DNA of 57,225 nt. Origin: Oscillospiraceae bacterium. GTDB lineage: Bacteria; Bacillota; Clostridia; Oscillospirales; Oscillospiraceae. The stretch covers positions 1-57,225 of the forward strand of contig SVLM01000009.1 of assembly GCA_015067945.1 (NCBI GenBank). The letters run 5' to 3'. The translations under genes and the position numbers were made by a program. Below are positions 9,005-17,506 of the stretch, in pieces. A model generated the notes under the pieces. The model was not told the DNA's origin. It made no database searches and saw nothing but the letters and a program-made list of their open reading frames with translations. The stretch's first letter is position 1. Each line of letters starts with the position of its first letter.

Positions 9005-10186
9005 TTAAAGGGACTTATTCAAGTATGCAAGGGCCTCCCGGGATTCCGGGGATATTTCACTGCCCTGTTTTTCCAATAGTGTAAGGGTCATTTCCAGACC
9101 CAGCTTCATAGCTCCGTCCAGATCCGTAAACGCCAGCTTCCGAAGCTCCTCCACGCCGGGAAAATCCCGGTTTGGCTCCATGTAATCGGCAACATAGATG
9201 ATCTTTTCCAGGGTATTCATGGCTGCCTTTCCCGTTGTATGGGAACGGATGGCACTAACCACCGCTTCGTTTTCACCAAAGATCCGTGCCGCCACCAGCG
9301 AACCGGTCAATGCATGGAGGGTTTTGGGATTTTTTGTAAAAAACGTATCGAGTATTATACCATACTCCCGGCACAAAGTCAATTGAAGCTTCCCGTCCAA
9401 CGCTTTTGTAATATCGTGCAGCAGGGCAGCTCTGGCCGCATCGGTCTCATCCGCACCCCAGTGTTTTGCCAGTGCAATTGCGGTATCCCGGCAGCCGAGA
9501 ACATGCTTCACCCGTTTTGGATCCAGCAGCTCTGTAACCACCGATTCCAGCCGCTCCATAGATAAACCATGATAGTTTTCCCCGGTGCCGTAGAGTTTAT
9601 TGGCACGAATGTATTCCTCAACCTCACAGGTCAGGAACTGCCCGGCACAATCCATCACCAGCATCCGTCTGAGCTGAGTAGAAGAAATATCCACCACCGG
9701 GTTCTCGATCAATACAATCTTGGCACCCAGTGCTTCCATTTCTTCCTTGTGACGGGCGATAGCCACCACTTCATCCTTTTGACCCCGGTAAAATACGCCC
9801 AGGGTCACATTGTTCCATAGATATTCGGCATTTTTCCATTGACGGAAAGTCAAAAACATATCCGTTCCGATCAGCAGGTACAGCGAATCGTCCGGATATT
9901 GTTCCTTCAAAGCCTGCACCGTCTGATAGGTGTAGCTTGGGCCGTCCCTCTTCAGCTCCATATCCGTTACTTCCAGATACGGATCATCCCCGGCACACAG
10001 GCGTACCATCTCCAGCCGTTGCAGAGGCGTAGGAGACCCCGCAGGCATTTCCTTGTGGGGTGCAATGCGATCCGGAATCAGCAGGAGTTTCTGAAGTCCC
10101 AAAGCCGAAACCGCACAGCAAGCCGCCCGGATATGCCCAATATGCGGTGGATTAAATGTACCGCCATAAATGCCGATGTTTGCCAT
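9005..10186 (-). CDS. nadD: Fused nicotinate-nucleotide adenylyltransferase (NadD) and YqeK-type HD hydrolase
   Basis: 393 aa with two complete domains that are separate genes in Bacillus. Residues 1-195 are NadD: GGTFNPPHIGH nucleotidyltransferase motif at 8-18 and ISSTQLRRML near 175. It makes deamido-NAD from NaMN and ATP. Residues 210-393 are an HD-domain protein of the YqeK family (LLHDITK, RSHTTG, DYMEPNRDFPG), which in characterised members is a symmetric Ap4A hydrolase giving ADP. AGGAGG lies just before the start. The fusion joins NAD synthesis with dinucleoside polyphosphate turnover. It looks natural, because no frame break is seen at the junction. Confidence 0.93.
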   Translation of the reverse strand: MANIGIYGGTFNPPHIGHIRAACCAVSALGLQKLLLIPDRIAPHKEMPAGSPTPLQRLEMVRLCAGDDPYLEVTDMELKRDGPSYTYQTVQALKEQYPDDSLYLLIGTDMFLTFRQWKNAEYLWNNVTLGVFYRGQKDEVVAIARHKEEMEALGAKIVLIENPVVDISSTQLRRMLVMDCAGQFLTCEVEEYIRANKLYGTGENYHGLSMERLESVVTELLDPKRVKHVLGCRDTAIALAKHWGADETDAARAALLHDITKALDGKLQLTLCREYGIILDTFFTKNPKTLHALTGSLVAARIFGENEAVVSAIRSHTTGKAAMNTLEKIIYVADYMEPNRDFPGVEELRKLAFTDLDGAMKLGLEMTLTLLEKQGSEISPESREALAYLNKSL

Positions 10187-10203
10187 ACATGCCTCCTAAA
10201 GGA

Positions 10204-10674
10204 TCAATCCTCGCCCCGAAGCTGCTTCTCACGTTCCCGTTCAATGGCTTTGTCAATGGCCATCTGGCGGAAATACTGATTTCTCTGCTCACGCACCTTT
10301 TTCTGTGCGGCACGACGGGCACGGATGCCCTTGCCAACCGGATCAGCCTTACTGACGGGCGTTGCCTTCCGCTTGGCCCGACCGGTCTGATTCCGCTCTT
10401 CCTGACATTTTTCGCTAAAGCGATAGATCACGAATTTTGTACCGATCACCGCAACGCCGTCAGCACCGGTGGCCTCGCACAGTGCGTCGCTGACTTCCCG
10501 GGGGCTCAGCAGAGCACCTTCCAAAACCTTGCCCTTGACCAGTTCTCTGGCAGTCAGCAGATTCTCGGCCTCAGCGATCACCGCATCGGTCACGCCGCTC
10601 TTGCCCACCATCAGGGTGGTATCAATGGTATTTGCCTGGGCACGAAGCTCTGCTCTTTGTTTACTTGTCAGCAT
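10204..10674 (-). CDS. yhbY: YhbY-family (CRM domain) RNA-binding protein with basic C-terminal extension
   Basis: 156 aa. Residues 1-95 are a CRM/YhbY fold (MLTSKQRAELRAQAN, VGKSGVTDAVIAEAENLL, ELVKGKVL, GTKFVIYR), associated with pre-50S ribosomal particles. The remaining 60 residues form a Lys/Arg-rich tail (ARRAAQKKVREQRNQ) that is longer than in the minimal family members of about 95-100 aa and probably adds RNA contacts. The start overlaps rdgB by 14 bp with AGGAGG 6 nt upstream, implying coupled translation. Confidence 0.9.
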   Translation of the reverse strand: MLTSKQRAELRAQANTIDTTLMVGKSGVTDAVIAEAENLLTARELVKGKVLEGALLSPREVSDALCEATGADGVAVIGTKFVIYRFSEKCQEERNQTGRAKRKATPVSKADPVGKGIRARRAAQKKVREQRNQYFRQMAIDKAIEREREKQLRGED

Positions 10675-11266
10675 AGCCTGCCTCCTTCATTTTCTCATAA
10701 AACAGTTTCAGTGCATTTCCCCGATGGGAAACGCTGTTCTTTTCTTCCGGGCTCAATTCCGCAGTGGTCTTTCCCAAGGGCGGGTAGAAGAAAATGGGGT
10801 CGTAGCCGAAGCCATTCTCTCCCCTTGCCTCTCTGAGCAGCTCGCCGTGGATCTCCCCTCTTGCCTGCACCGTCTGCCCTTCCGGGGTCACCAAAGTGAT
10901 GACGCAGACAAACTTCGCCTGCCGCTGTCCGTCCGGCACATGCTCCGTATTTTTCAGCAGAAGCAGCAGCCGGCCCCAATCGTCAAGGCTGTCATCAAAT
11001 CCATACCGGGCAGAGTAAATACCCGGCTCGCCGCCCAGGGCATCCACAGCGATGCCGGAATCGTCCGCCAAAGCCGGCAGACCCGTAGCCTTCATCACAG
11101 CCTCCGCCTTAATAAAGGAATTTTCCTCAAAGGTGGTGCCGGTTTCTTCCACATCCAGGTCTATGCCCAGCTCGGACTGGAGAATCAGATCAATGCCGAA
11201 TTTCTCGGTGATCTTGCTGATTTCCTCCAGCTTGTGCTTATTTTTGCTTGCTAAGACTACCTTCAT
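10661..11266 (-). CDS. rdgB: XTP/dITP diphosphatase (non-canonical purine NTP pyrophosphatase)
   Basis: 201 aa, full length for the Ham1/RdgB family. Visible motifs: ASKNKHKLEEI (7-17), FEENSFIKA, PALADDSGIAVDALGG, GFGYDPIFF, SHRGNALKLF. It hydrolyses ITP, dITP and XTP to monophosphates and keeps deaminated purines out of nucleic acids. It starts 3 bp after the ftsY stop and overlaps yhbY at its end, so it lies inside the operon. Confidence 0.95.
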   Translation of the reverse strand: MKVVLASKNKHKLEEISKITEKFGIDLILQSELGIDLDVEETGTTFEENSFIKAEAVMKATGLPALADDSGIAVDALGGEPGIYSARYGFDDSLDDWGRLLLLLKNTEHVPDGQRQAKFVCVITLVTPEGQTVQARGEIHGELLREARGENGFGYDPIFFYPPLGKTTAELSPEEKNSVSHRGNALKLFYEKMKEAGYADK

Positions 11267-11268
11267 AC

Positions 11269-12174
11269 TTACAGCAGTGCCTCCACAAAATCCTTGGCAA
11301 CAAAGCCCATCAAATCATCGGCCTGCTCGCCTACACCAACGAATTTCACCGGAATCTGCAGGGCATCCGCCACCGCAATCACAATACCGCCCTTGGCAGT
11401 GCCATCCAGCTTGGTCAAAGCGATGGCGGTCACACCGGCGATCTCCTTGAACTGCTTGGCCTGAATCAAGCCGTTCTGACCGGTGGTGCCGTCAAGCACC
11501 AACAAAACCTCCCTGGATGCATTGGGCAGCTCCCGCTCCACAATACGGCTGATCTTGTTCAGCTCGTTCATCAGATTCTGCTTGTTGTGCAGCCGTCCGG
11601 CGGTGTCCACCAAAATGACATCCACCTTTCTGGCCTTGGCCGCCTGGATACCATCGAACACCACAGAGGCCGGGTCTGCACCCTCATGCTGCCGTACGAT
11701 GTCCGCACCGCTGCGACCGGCCCAAACCTCCAGCTGATCCGCAGCAGCCGCACGGAAGGTATCACCGGCCACCAAAAGCACTTTCTTTCCCTGCTTAACG
11801 AGCTGGGTAGCGATTTTACCGATGGTAGTGGTCTTGCCCACACCGTTAACACCGATCACCAGCACAACGGAAGGAGTAGTATCCAGCTGCAGCTCCGGGC
11901 TGCCCACCTCCAGCATCTCCACCAAAATCGCCTTCAAAGCTTCCTTTGCCTGCTCAGTTTCTTTCAGATGCTGCTCCTTGACGATCTTACGCAGACGCTC
12001 CACAGCCTTCACCGCGGTGTCCACGCCCAGGTCAGCCAAAATCAGGCATTCTTCCAGTTCTTCATAAAAATCCTCATCGATCTGGCCGAAACCGGAGAAC
12101 ACACCGCCAAGGGTGTTGCTCAATGCCTCTCTGGTTTTCGTCAGTCCGGCTTTGATTTTATCAAAAAATCCCAT
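11269..12174 (-). CDS. ftsY: Signal recognition particle receptor FtsY
   Basis: 301 aa, the short form with an N domain but little or no acidic A domain. SRP-GTPase motifs are GVNGVGKTTTIGKIA (G1), VDTAGRLHNKQNLM (G3), TKLDGTAKGG (G4) and FVGVGEQADDL near the C-terminus. It docks ribosome-nascent chain-SRP complexes at the membrane. It follows smc, an order frequent in Firmicutes, but a palindromic repeat lies between the two genes. Confidence 0.97.
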   Translation of the reverse strand: MGFFDKIKAGLTKTREALSNTLGGVFSGFGQIDEDFYEELEECLILADLGVDTAVKAVERLRKIVKEQHLKETEQAKEALKAILVEMLEVGSPELQLDTTPSVVLVIGVNGVGKTTTIGKIATQLVKQGKKVLLVAGDTFRAAAADQLEVWAGRSGADIVRQHEGADPASVVFDGIQAAKARKVDVILVDTAGRLHNKQNLMNELNKISRIVERELPNASREVLLVLDGTTGQNGLIQAKQFKEIAGVTAIALTKLDGTAKGGIVIAVADALQIPVKFVGVGEQADDLMGFVAKDFVEALL

Positions 12175-12198
12175 TGCACTATCCTTTCAAATTTGACT

Positions 12199-12304
12199 GT
12201 CATTCCGAGCCAGTCCTCAGACTGGCGTGGGAATCCCCCGGTATATAGAATTTCCTAAACCTTTGGAGATTGCCACACCGGTGTAAACACCGGTTCGCAA
12301 TGAC
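12199..12304. repeat. 106-bp palindromic repeat made of two inverted 40-nt hairpin arms
   Basis: Left arm 12199-12238 starts GTCATTCCGAGCC. Right arm 12265-12304 is its inverted relative, starting GTCATTGCGAACC on the minus strand. Each arm can fold on itself: an outer 5-bp stem (ATTCC/GGAAT left, ATTGC/GCAAT right), an internal bulge GA opposite GTG, an inner 7-bp stem and a 4-nt loop. A third, single arm lies at 52883-52923. The element fills the smc-ftsY gap without interrupting either gene. It resembles the dispersed GTCATTGCGAG...GCAATC palindromes known in several bacterial groups. Confidence 0.75.
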
Positions 12305-12313
12305 CGAATAATC

Positions 12314-15300
12314 TTACTCCACAATACCCAGATATTCTTCCATCTGGTTCAAATCCAGCCGCAGCAGCTTACTGATGCCCTGCTCCTGCATAGTCACACC
12401 GTACAGCACATCGGAAGCTTCCATAGTGCCTCTTCTGTGGGTGATGACGATAAACTGGGTTTTCTTGCTCAAATTCCGCAGGTAAGATGCGAACCGTTCC
12501 ACATTCCGGTCATCCAGTGCAGCATCGATCTCGTCGAGCATACAGAAAGGCGTAGGCCGTACCTTCAGGATCGCAAAGTAAAGTGCGATGGCCACGAAGG
12601 CCTTCTCACCACCGGACAGCAGCGTAATGGTCTTCAGCTGTTTTCCGGGGGGCTGTACCCGAATCTCAATGCCGCAGGTCAACGGATTTTCCGGATCCTC
12701 AAGCACCAGAGAGCCTTTACCGCCGCCAAACATTTCCTCGAAGGTCTGACCGAAATACTGGTCGATCTTCTTGAATTCCTCCACGAAGATTGCGGTCATT
12801 TCCTTTGTCAGGTCACGGATAATGGTTTCCAATTCCTTCTTCGCGTTGAGCACATCATCTCTCTGCTCCGCAAGATAGGCATACCGTTCGTTGACACGGG
12901 CGTATTCCTCAATGGCACCCAGATTAGGTGTTCCCAAAGCAGCGATCTTTCGCTTCAGCTCCGCGATGCGGCGGTTACCGGCTGTAACGGACTCGATCTG
13001 TCCGCGGTGCTCAACGGCAGTGCCGGGGGTCAAGTCATAGTTTTCCCACAGCTTGTCGATGATCTGTTTTTCCTCCATGGAGGATGTGATCTTCTTCTGC
13101 TCCAGCAATGCACAAGCCCGCTCCATGTTGATGATGTCCTTGTTCTTTTCCTGAGCATCCCGTTCTGCCCGGGTCTTGGCAGCTTCCATCTGAGCCCGAA
13201 GGGTAATGATCTGTTCCATCTCCTGACGGAATGCGGCAGTTTGTGCGATATTGTCTTCCTGACGGACGCTCAAATCCCGAAACTGTTCCTCCAATCGGGC
13301 ATTGTCACCCTCAAAGGCATCAATGAGGGCCAGCTTCCGTTCCTTGTCGCCTTCCATTGCACTACGCAAATTGGTCAGATCCGCAATATGTGCCTGAGCG
13401 GTAGCACGCTCTGCATCCAGTGCGGCAGCCTCGGTCTTTACCGCAGTCATCTGATCGGTAATCATCGCGGTGGCCTCCGCGGCCTCACTCTGACTGCCTT
13501 CCAGCATGGCGATGCTCTGTCTGGCTTCCTCCAGCTGGGCGGTGAAGAGCTGAATCTTGGCAGTGCCGGCAGCCAGTCGCTCACGGTCCATGGCATCCCG
13601 CTGCTGCAGATTCTCCAGCTCCTTCCGGGCAGCATTTTCTGCATCCACAATGGCCTGCAGCAGAATTTCATGCTGCTTTTCCTGACCCTGCATACGCAGC
13701 ACCTGGTCCTCCGACTCACGAAGCTGTTCCCTTGCAGTATTGAGCTGGAACTCCACCTGATCGTAAAGCCGCTGTGCTTCCTGAAGCTCTGCTTCCGCAG
13801 CCAGCTTCTCATTCTGCAGCTGCTTTTCCTGAGCGGTCAGCTTTTCCAGTTCATTGGCACGGGACAAAATGCCCGCTTCCTTATTCACGCTACCACCGGT
13901 CATGGAACCGCCGGCATTCATAACCTGACCGTCCAAGGTGACGATCTTAAACCGGTTGCTGTACTTACCGGCCATGGCAATGGCGGCATCCAGATCCCGG
14001 ACGATCACTGTCCGGCCCAGCAGGTTGTCCACCACATCCCGGTAAGTATCTTTCGCAGTTACCAGATCAGCGGCGATGCCCACATAGCCACGGCAGTCCT
14101 CCAGTCCCTTTTCCGTCAGCCGACGGCCCTGAATTGTAGTCAGCGGCAGGAAGGTAGCACGACCGTTGCCGGTACGCTTCAGATAGGAAATGGCAGCTTT
14201 GCCGTCCTGCTCATTGCCCACGACGATCTGCTGCATAGCAGCACCCAGTGCGATTTCAATGGCAACAGCGTATTCATCCTCCGTCCGGATCAGCCGGGAA
14301 ACCGGGCCGTGGACATTCCGCAGACTGCCCCGCTCCGCCTCCTGCATCACAAGACGAACAGACTTCTGATAGCTTTCATAATCCCGCTCCATGGCACGGA
14401 ACACCCGAATCTTGGCGGTAACCGCATCCAGTTTTGCAGTCAGTTCACGGCACTGCTGATCCAGAGCATCCCGACGTTTGACCCGGGTCTCCTGACGCAT
14501 GGCATAGCCGGAAATGGTGTTGTTGGCGGCAGTGACCTCATCACTGGCCCTGCGTAATTCTGCCCGGCAGTCATCCAGATTCTTCTGAGCCTCTTCCCGA
14601 CGGGAAGCACCGGCAGACAGATCCTCCTGCAGCTGTGCAGTGCGGACCTCGGTCTGTGCTCTGCTTTCCAGTAGGCCCCGGTTATCCGCCTCCTGTGCGG
14701 CGATATCCGAGGCCAGGCGGGTTTCCTTACCCCGCAGCTCCAGAAACTGGCGGGTCATACCCTGGGCGTTGGCAGCCATGACAGACAGCTGCTGCTGCAG
14801 AGATTCAATGGCAGCCTGCTTTTCCGTCAGCTCCTGCTGAATCTGCACGATCCGCTCCTGAGCCTGCTGGATCTGGGTGACGACACCGCCGCTGCGGTCT
14901 TCCGTACCCTGCAGCTCTTCCCGAATCCGCTGGATGTTTGCCTTGTTATTCTCCATATTGCCCTGCAGTACGGCCATCTGACCGTTGAGCTGCTCATGGG
15001 CTGCTTCCATCATGTTGACCTTCAGCCGGACGGTCTCCAGCTCGCCATCCTTGTGACGCAAGTCATTGCCAAACTGCTCTGCCTGAGCATACAGTTTTTC
15101 CAAATCGTCATGTGCCTGCTGCAAGACAAAGGTCGCAGAAGCATGATCCTCTTCAGCCTTCTTTGCGGCAGCGGACAGCTTGTCCAACGTGTCCAGCCAA
15201 ACAGCCACTTCCACGCCCCGAAGCTCGTCCTTCAGCTCCAGATATTTTCTGGCCTTTTCGGACTGCACCTTCAAGGGTTCCAGCTGCATCTCCAGCTCGG

Positions 15301-15886
15301 AGACTTTGTCACCGATCCGCAGCAGGTTATCCTCGGTATGTGCCAGCTTCCGCTCCGTATCCTCCTTGCGATGGCGGTACTTGGAAATACCGGCAGCCTC
15401 CTCAAAGATCTCACGGCGATCAGCACTCTTCAACGACAGAATCTCGTCGATACGGCCCTGACCGATGTTGGAGTAGCCCTCCCTGCCCAGACCGGTGTCC
15501 ATGAACATCTCATGAATGTCACGCAGGCGTGCAGACTGACGGTTAATGTAGTATTCGCTGTCACCGCTGCGGTAATACCGCCGGGTGACCATAACCTCGT
15601 CAGCGTCGTACATCAGTGCCCGGTCGGAATTATCCAGCGTCAGGGTCGCTTCGGCAAAGCCAACGGCACTACGCTTCTGGGTGCCGCCGAAGATCACGTC
15701 CTCCATTTTTGCACCGCGGAGCGTCTTACTGCTCTGCTCGCCCATAACCCAGAGGATCGCGTCGGAAATATTCGATTTACCGGAGCCGTTGGGGCCCACG
15801 ATGGCGGTGATATCATCACCGAACCGGATCAAAGTCTTGTCCGGGAAGGACTTAAAGCCCTGTACTTCCAATGATTTCAGATACAC
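12314..15886 (-). CDS. smc: Chromosome segregation ATPase SMC
   Basis: 1190 aa, usual bacterial SMC length. Walker A (GPNGSGKSNISDAI) is at residues 32-45. Two long coiled coils flank a hinge at about 500-680 (GRATFLPL, NAGGSMTGGSVNKEAG). The C-terminal head has the LSGGEKAFVAIAL signature and Walker B FCMLDEIDAALDD. The start codon is GTG at 15886, with AGAGG 7 nt upstream. It forms the condensin ring with ScpA and ScpB, which are not in this window. It is the first gene of the leftward housekeeping series; rnc, its frequent neighbour, is absent. Confidence 0.97.
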   Translation of the reverse strand: MYLKSLEVQGFKSFPDKTLIRFGDDITAIVGPNGSGKSNISDAILWVMGEQSSKTLRGAKMEDVIFGGTQKRSAVGFAEATLTLDNSDRALMYDADEVMVTRRYYRSGDSEYYINRQSARLRDIHEMFMDTGLGREGYSNIGQGRIDEILSLKSADRREIFEEAAGISKYRHRKEDTERKLAHTEDNLLRIGDKVSELEMQLEPLKVQSEKARKYLELKDELRGVEVAVWLDTLDKLSAAAKKAEEDHASATFVLQQAHDDLEKLYAQAEQFGNDLRHKDGELETVRLKVNMMEAAHEQLNGQMAVLQGNMENNKANIQRIREELQGTEDRSGGVVTQIQQAQERIVQIQQELTEKQAAIESLQQQLSVMAANAQGMTRQFLELRGKETRLASDIAAQEADNRGLLESRAQTEVRTAQLQEDLSAGASRREEAQKNLDDCRAELRRASDEVTAANNTISGYAMRQETRVKRRDALDQQCRELTAKLDAVTAKIRVFRAMERDYESYQKSVRLVMQEAERGSLRNVHGPVSRLIRTEDEYAVAIEIALGAAMQQIVVGNEQDGKAAISYLKRTGNGRATFLPLTTIQGRRLTEKGLEDCRGYVGIAADLVTAKDTYRDVVDNLLGRTVIVRDLDAAIAMAGKYSNRFKIVTLDGQVMNAGGSMTGGSVNKEAGILSRANELEKLTAQEKQLQNEKLAAEAELQEAQRLYDQVEFQLNTAREQLRESEDQVLRMQGQEKQHEILLQAIVDAENAARKELENLQQRDAMDRERLAAGTAKIQLFTAQLEEARQSIAMLEGSQSEAAEATAMITDQMTAVKTEAAALDAERATAQAHIADLTNLRSAMEGDKERKLALIDAFEGDNARLEEQFRDLSVRQEDNIAQTAAFRQEMEQIITLRAQMEAAKTRAERDAQEKNKDIINMERACALLEQKKITSSMEEKQIIDKLWENYDLTPGTAVEHRGQIESVTAGNRRIAELKRKIAALGTPNLGAIEEYARVNERYAYLAEQRDDVLNAKKELETIIRDLTKEMTAIFVEEFKKIDQYFGQTFEEMFGGGKGSLVLEDPENPLTCGIEIRVQPPGKQLKTITLLSGGEKAFVAIALYFAILKVRPTPFCMLDEIDAALDDRNVERFASYLRNLSKKTQFIVITHRRGTMEASDVLYGVTMQEQGISKLLRLDLNQMEEYLGIVE

Positions 15887-15924
15887 AGCAAAACCTCTTC
15901 AAAATATGTATAAAGAATCAATTT

Positions 15925-15953
15925 ATTATACTTGAATCCAACATAAATTGCAA
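15925..15953 (-). promoter_or_regulatory. Promoter of smc
   Basis: TTGCAA (15948-15953), a 17-bp spacer and a perfect TATAAT (15925-15930) on the minus strand, about 40 bp before the GTG start. Confidence 0.75.
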
Positions 15954-16031
15954 GCTTTCTTTGCGAAAAAACAGCCGTTTTTTCCATTTTTATTTACGCT
16001 TGTACCGACCTTTGACACGGCATAATAAACA

Positions 16032-16060
16032 TTGACTTTCCCATACAAATATAATATAAT
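16032..16060 (+). promoter_or_regulatory. Promoter of the rhamnose-side polysaccharide operon
   Basis: TTGACT (16032-16037), 17 bp, TATAAT (16055-16060) on the plus strand. It leaves a leader of about 80 nt before the first gene at 16151. It is divergent from the smc promoter. Confidence 0.8.
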
Positions 16061-16150
16061 ATTTTGGTCAAATATATCGATTTTCCTCGATCTTTCTGCA
16101 ACTGCACTTATGTGCTGCCTGCCTAGATATACAAAAAAGGATGACAACAA

Positions 16151-17506
16151 ATGTTCCAAACGTTCAAACGCACCTATCTATTGGCCTGTCAAGCGGCCTG
16201 TTTTTTGATTAATTTGGCAATTTTTCTTGTTTTGTTTTCTATAAACAACGACCATTTGCTTCGTCCCAGCCGTACAGCTGCCATAACAGTTTTGACCTTT
16301 TTCTTTGTTTATGTGCTGACCACCCGGGTTTACGGCAGCTTCGACATCGGAGCTAAAAAAAGCAAACCCATCATTTATTCCCTCAGTCTTTGCTTGTTTA
16401 CGGCAGATTTAATCGCCCACCTGTTCCTGAGCATCATGAATATCACCGTTATCCATGACGGTCAGTTTGTGTATGAGCAACCCTGGATGCTGGTATTGGT
16501 CTTTGTTGCCCAGGTTGCCGTAACCTCTCTTCTGACCTACGGCTGCAACCATCTTTACTTCACCTTTATCCCGCAGCAAAAATGCCTGCTGATCTGCCAC
16601 CGCACCGACAACATCAAAAAGCTCAAGAAAAGCATTGACAGCTATCGCAAACAGTTTGTGGTTTGCCGGGAAATGGACCTGAATGATCCCCAGCTGCTTT
16701 CTGCGATTGATGAGAATGATTGCATTTTTCTATGCAACCTGACCGCTACTGAGCGTGTCCACATCGTCGAGTATTGCTACGCCAAGCGTAAAAATATTTA
16801 CTATACCCTCGAAGTGTCTGACTTCGTTTCTTTGGGTGCCCGGCGTATTATGTTCAGTGACACGTCTATGATGCACTGCCCGCCCAAGGGCCTGCATATG
16901 GAGCAGCGTATCATTAAGCGAGGATTTGACATTTTGGTTTCCGCTTTTGTTCTGCTGCTGACCTCCCCCATCTTCCTGCTGACGGCCATTGCCATTAAGC
17001 TGGAAGACGGCGGCCATGTTTTCTACCGGCAACCCCGGGCCACCTATGGCGGACGGGTCTTTAACGTTATTAAATTCCGCTCCATGCGGGAAGCCAATTC
17101 CGTCAATGTATCCGTCACAAAAAATGATGACCGGATCACCAAAGTCGGTAAGTTTATCCGCAAGTTCCGCATTGACGAGCTCCCCCAGCTGATCAACGTC
17201 TTAAAAGGCGATATGACTCTGGTGGGACCCCGTCCGGAAATGCTGGAAAATGTGGAGAAGTACACCTGCCAGCTGCCTGAGTTTTCCTACCGCCTGTGGG
17301 TAAAGGCCGGCTTGACCGGTATGGCCCAGATCTACGGCAAATACAACACCTCTCCCAAGGAAAAGCTGGCATTGGACATCGCCTATATTGAACAATACAG
17401 CCTTCTGTTGGATTTGCGGCTGTTCCTGCGTACTTTGCTGGTGCTGTTTACCCCGGAAGAAAGCACCGAAGCCTTTGACGATGAAGCCGAGGAGCTGCAG
17501 CTATGA
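16151..17506 (+). CDS. Polyprenyl-phosphate sugar-1-phosphate transferase (priming enzyme)
   Basis: 451 aa. Four or five N-terminal TM helices lie in residues 10-135, then a cytoplasmic region, a TM hairpin at about 265-285 and the bacterial sugar transferase domain. Motifs there are KRGFDILVSAFVLLLTSP, KFRSM, KFIRKFRIDELPQLINVLKGDMTLVGPRPE and GLTGMAQIYG. It belongs to the WbaP/WcaJ-type (polyisoprenylphosphate hexose-1-P transferase) family, which starts repeat-unit synthesis by loading a sugar phosphate on undecaprenyl phosphate; the specific sugar cannot be read. It is first in the plus-strand glycan operon and overlaps the next gene by ATGA. Confidence 0.92.
   Translation: MFQTFKRTYLLACQAACFLINLAIFLVLFSINNDHLLRPSRTAAITVLTFFFVYVLTTRVYGSFDIGAKKSKPIIYSLSLCLFTADLIAHLFLSIMNITVIHDGQFVYEQPWMLVLVFVAQVAVTSLLTYGCNHLYFTFIPQQKCLLICHRTDNIKKLKKSIDSYRKQFVVCREMDLNDPQLLSAIDENDCIFLCNLTATERVHIVEYCYAKRKNIYYTLEVSDFVSLGARRIMFSDTSMMHCPPKGLHMEQRIIKRGFDILVSAFVLLLTSPIFLLTAIAIKLEDGGHVFYRQPRATYGGRVFNVIKFRSMREANSVNVSVTKNDDRITKVGKFIRKFRIDELPQLINVLKGDMTLVGPRPEMLENVEKYTCQLPEFSYRLWVKAGLTGMAQIYGKYNTSPKEKLALDIAYIEQYSLLLDLRLFLRTLLVLFTPEESTEAFDDEAEELQL

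Noticed and set aside
12437..14557. 706-codon open frame on the plus strand
   Set aside because: It lies wholly within smc on the opposite strand and shows no domain.
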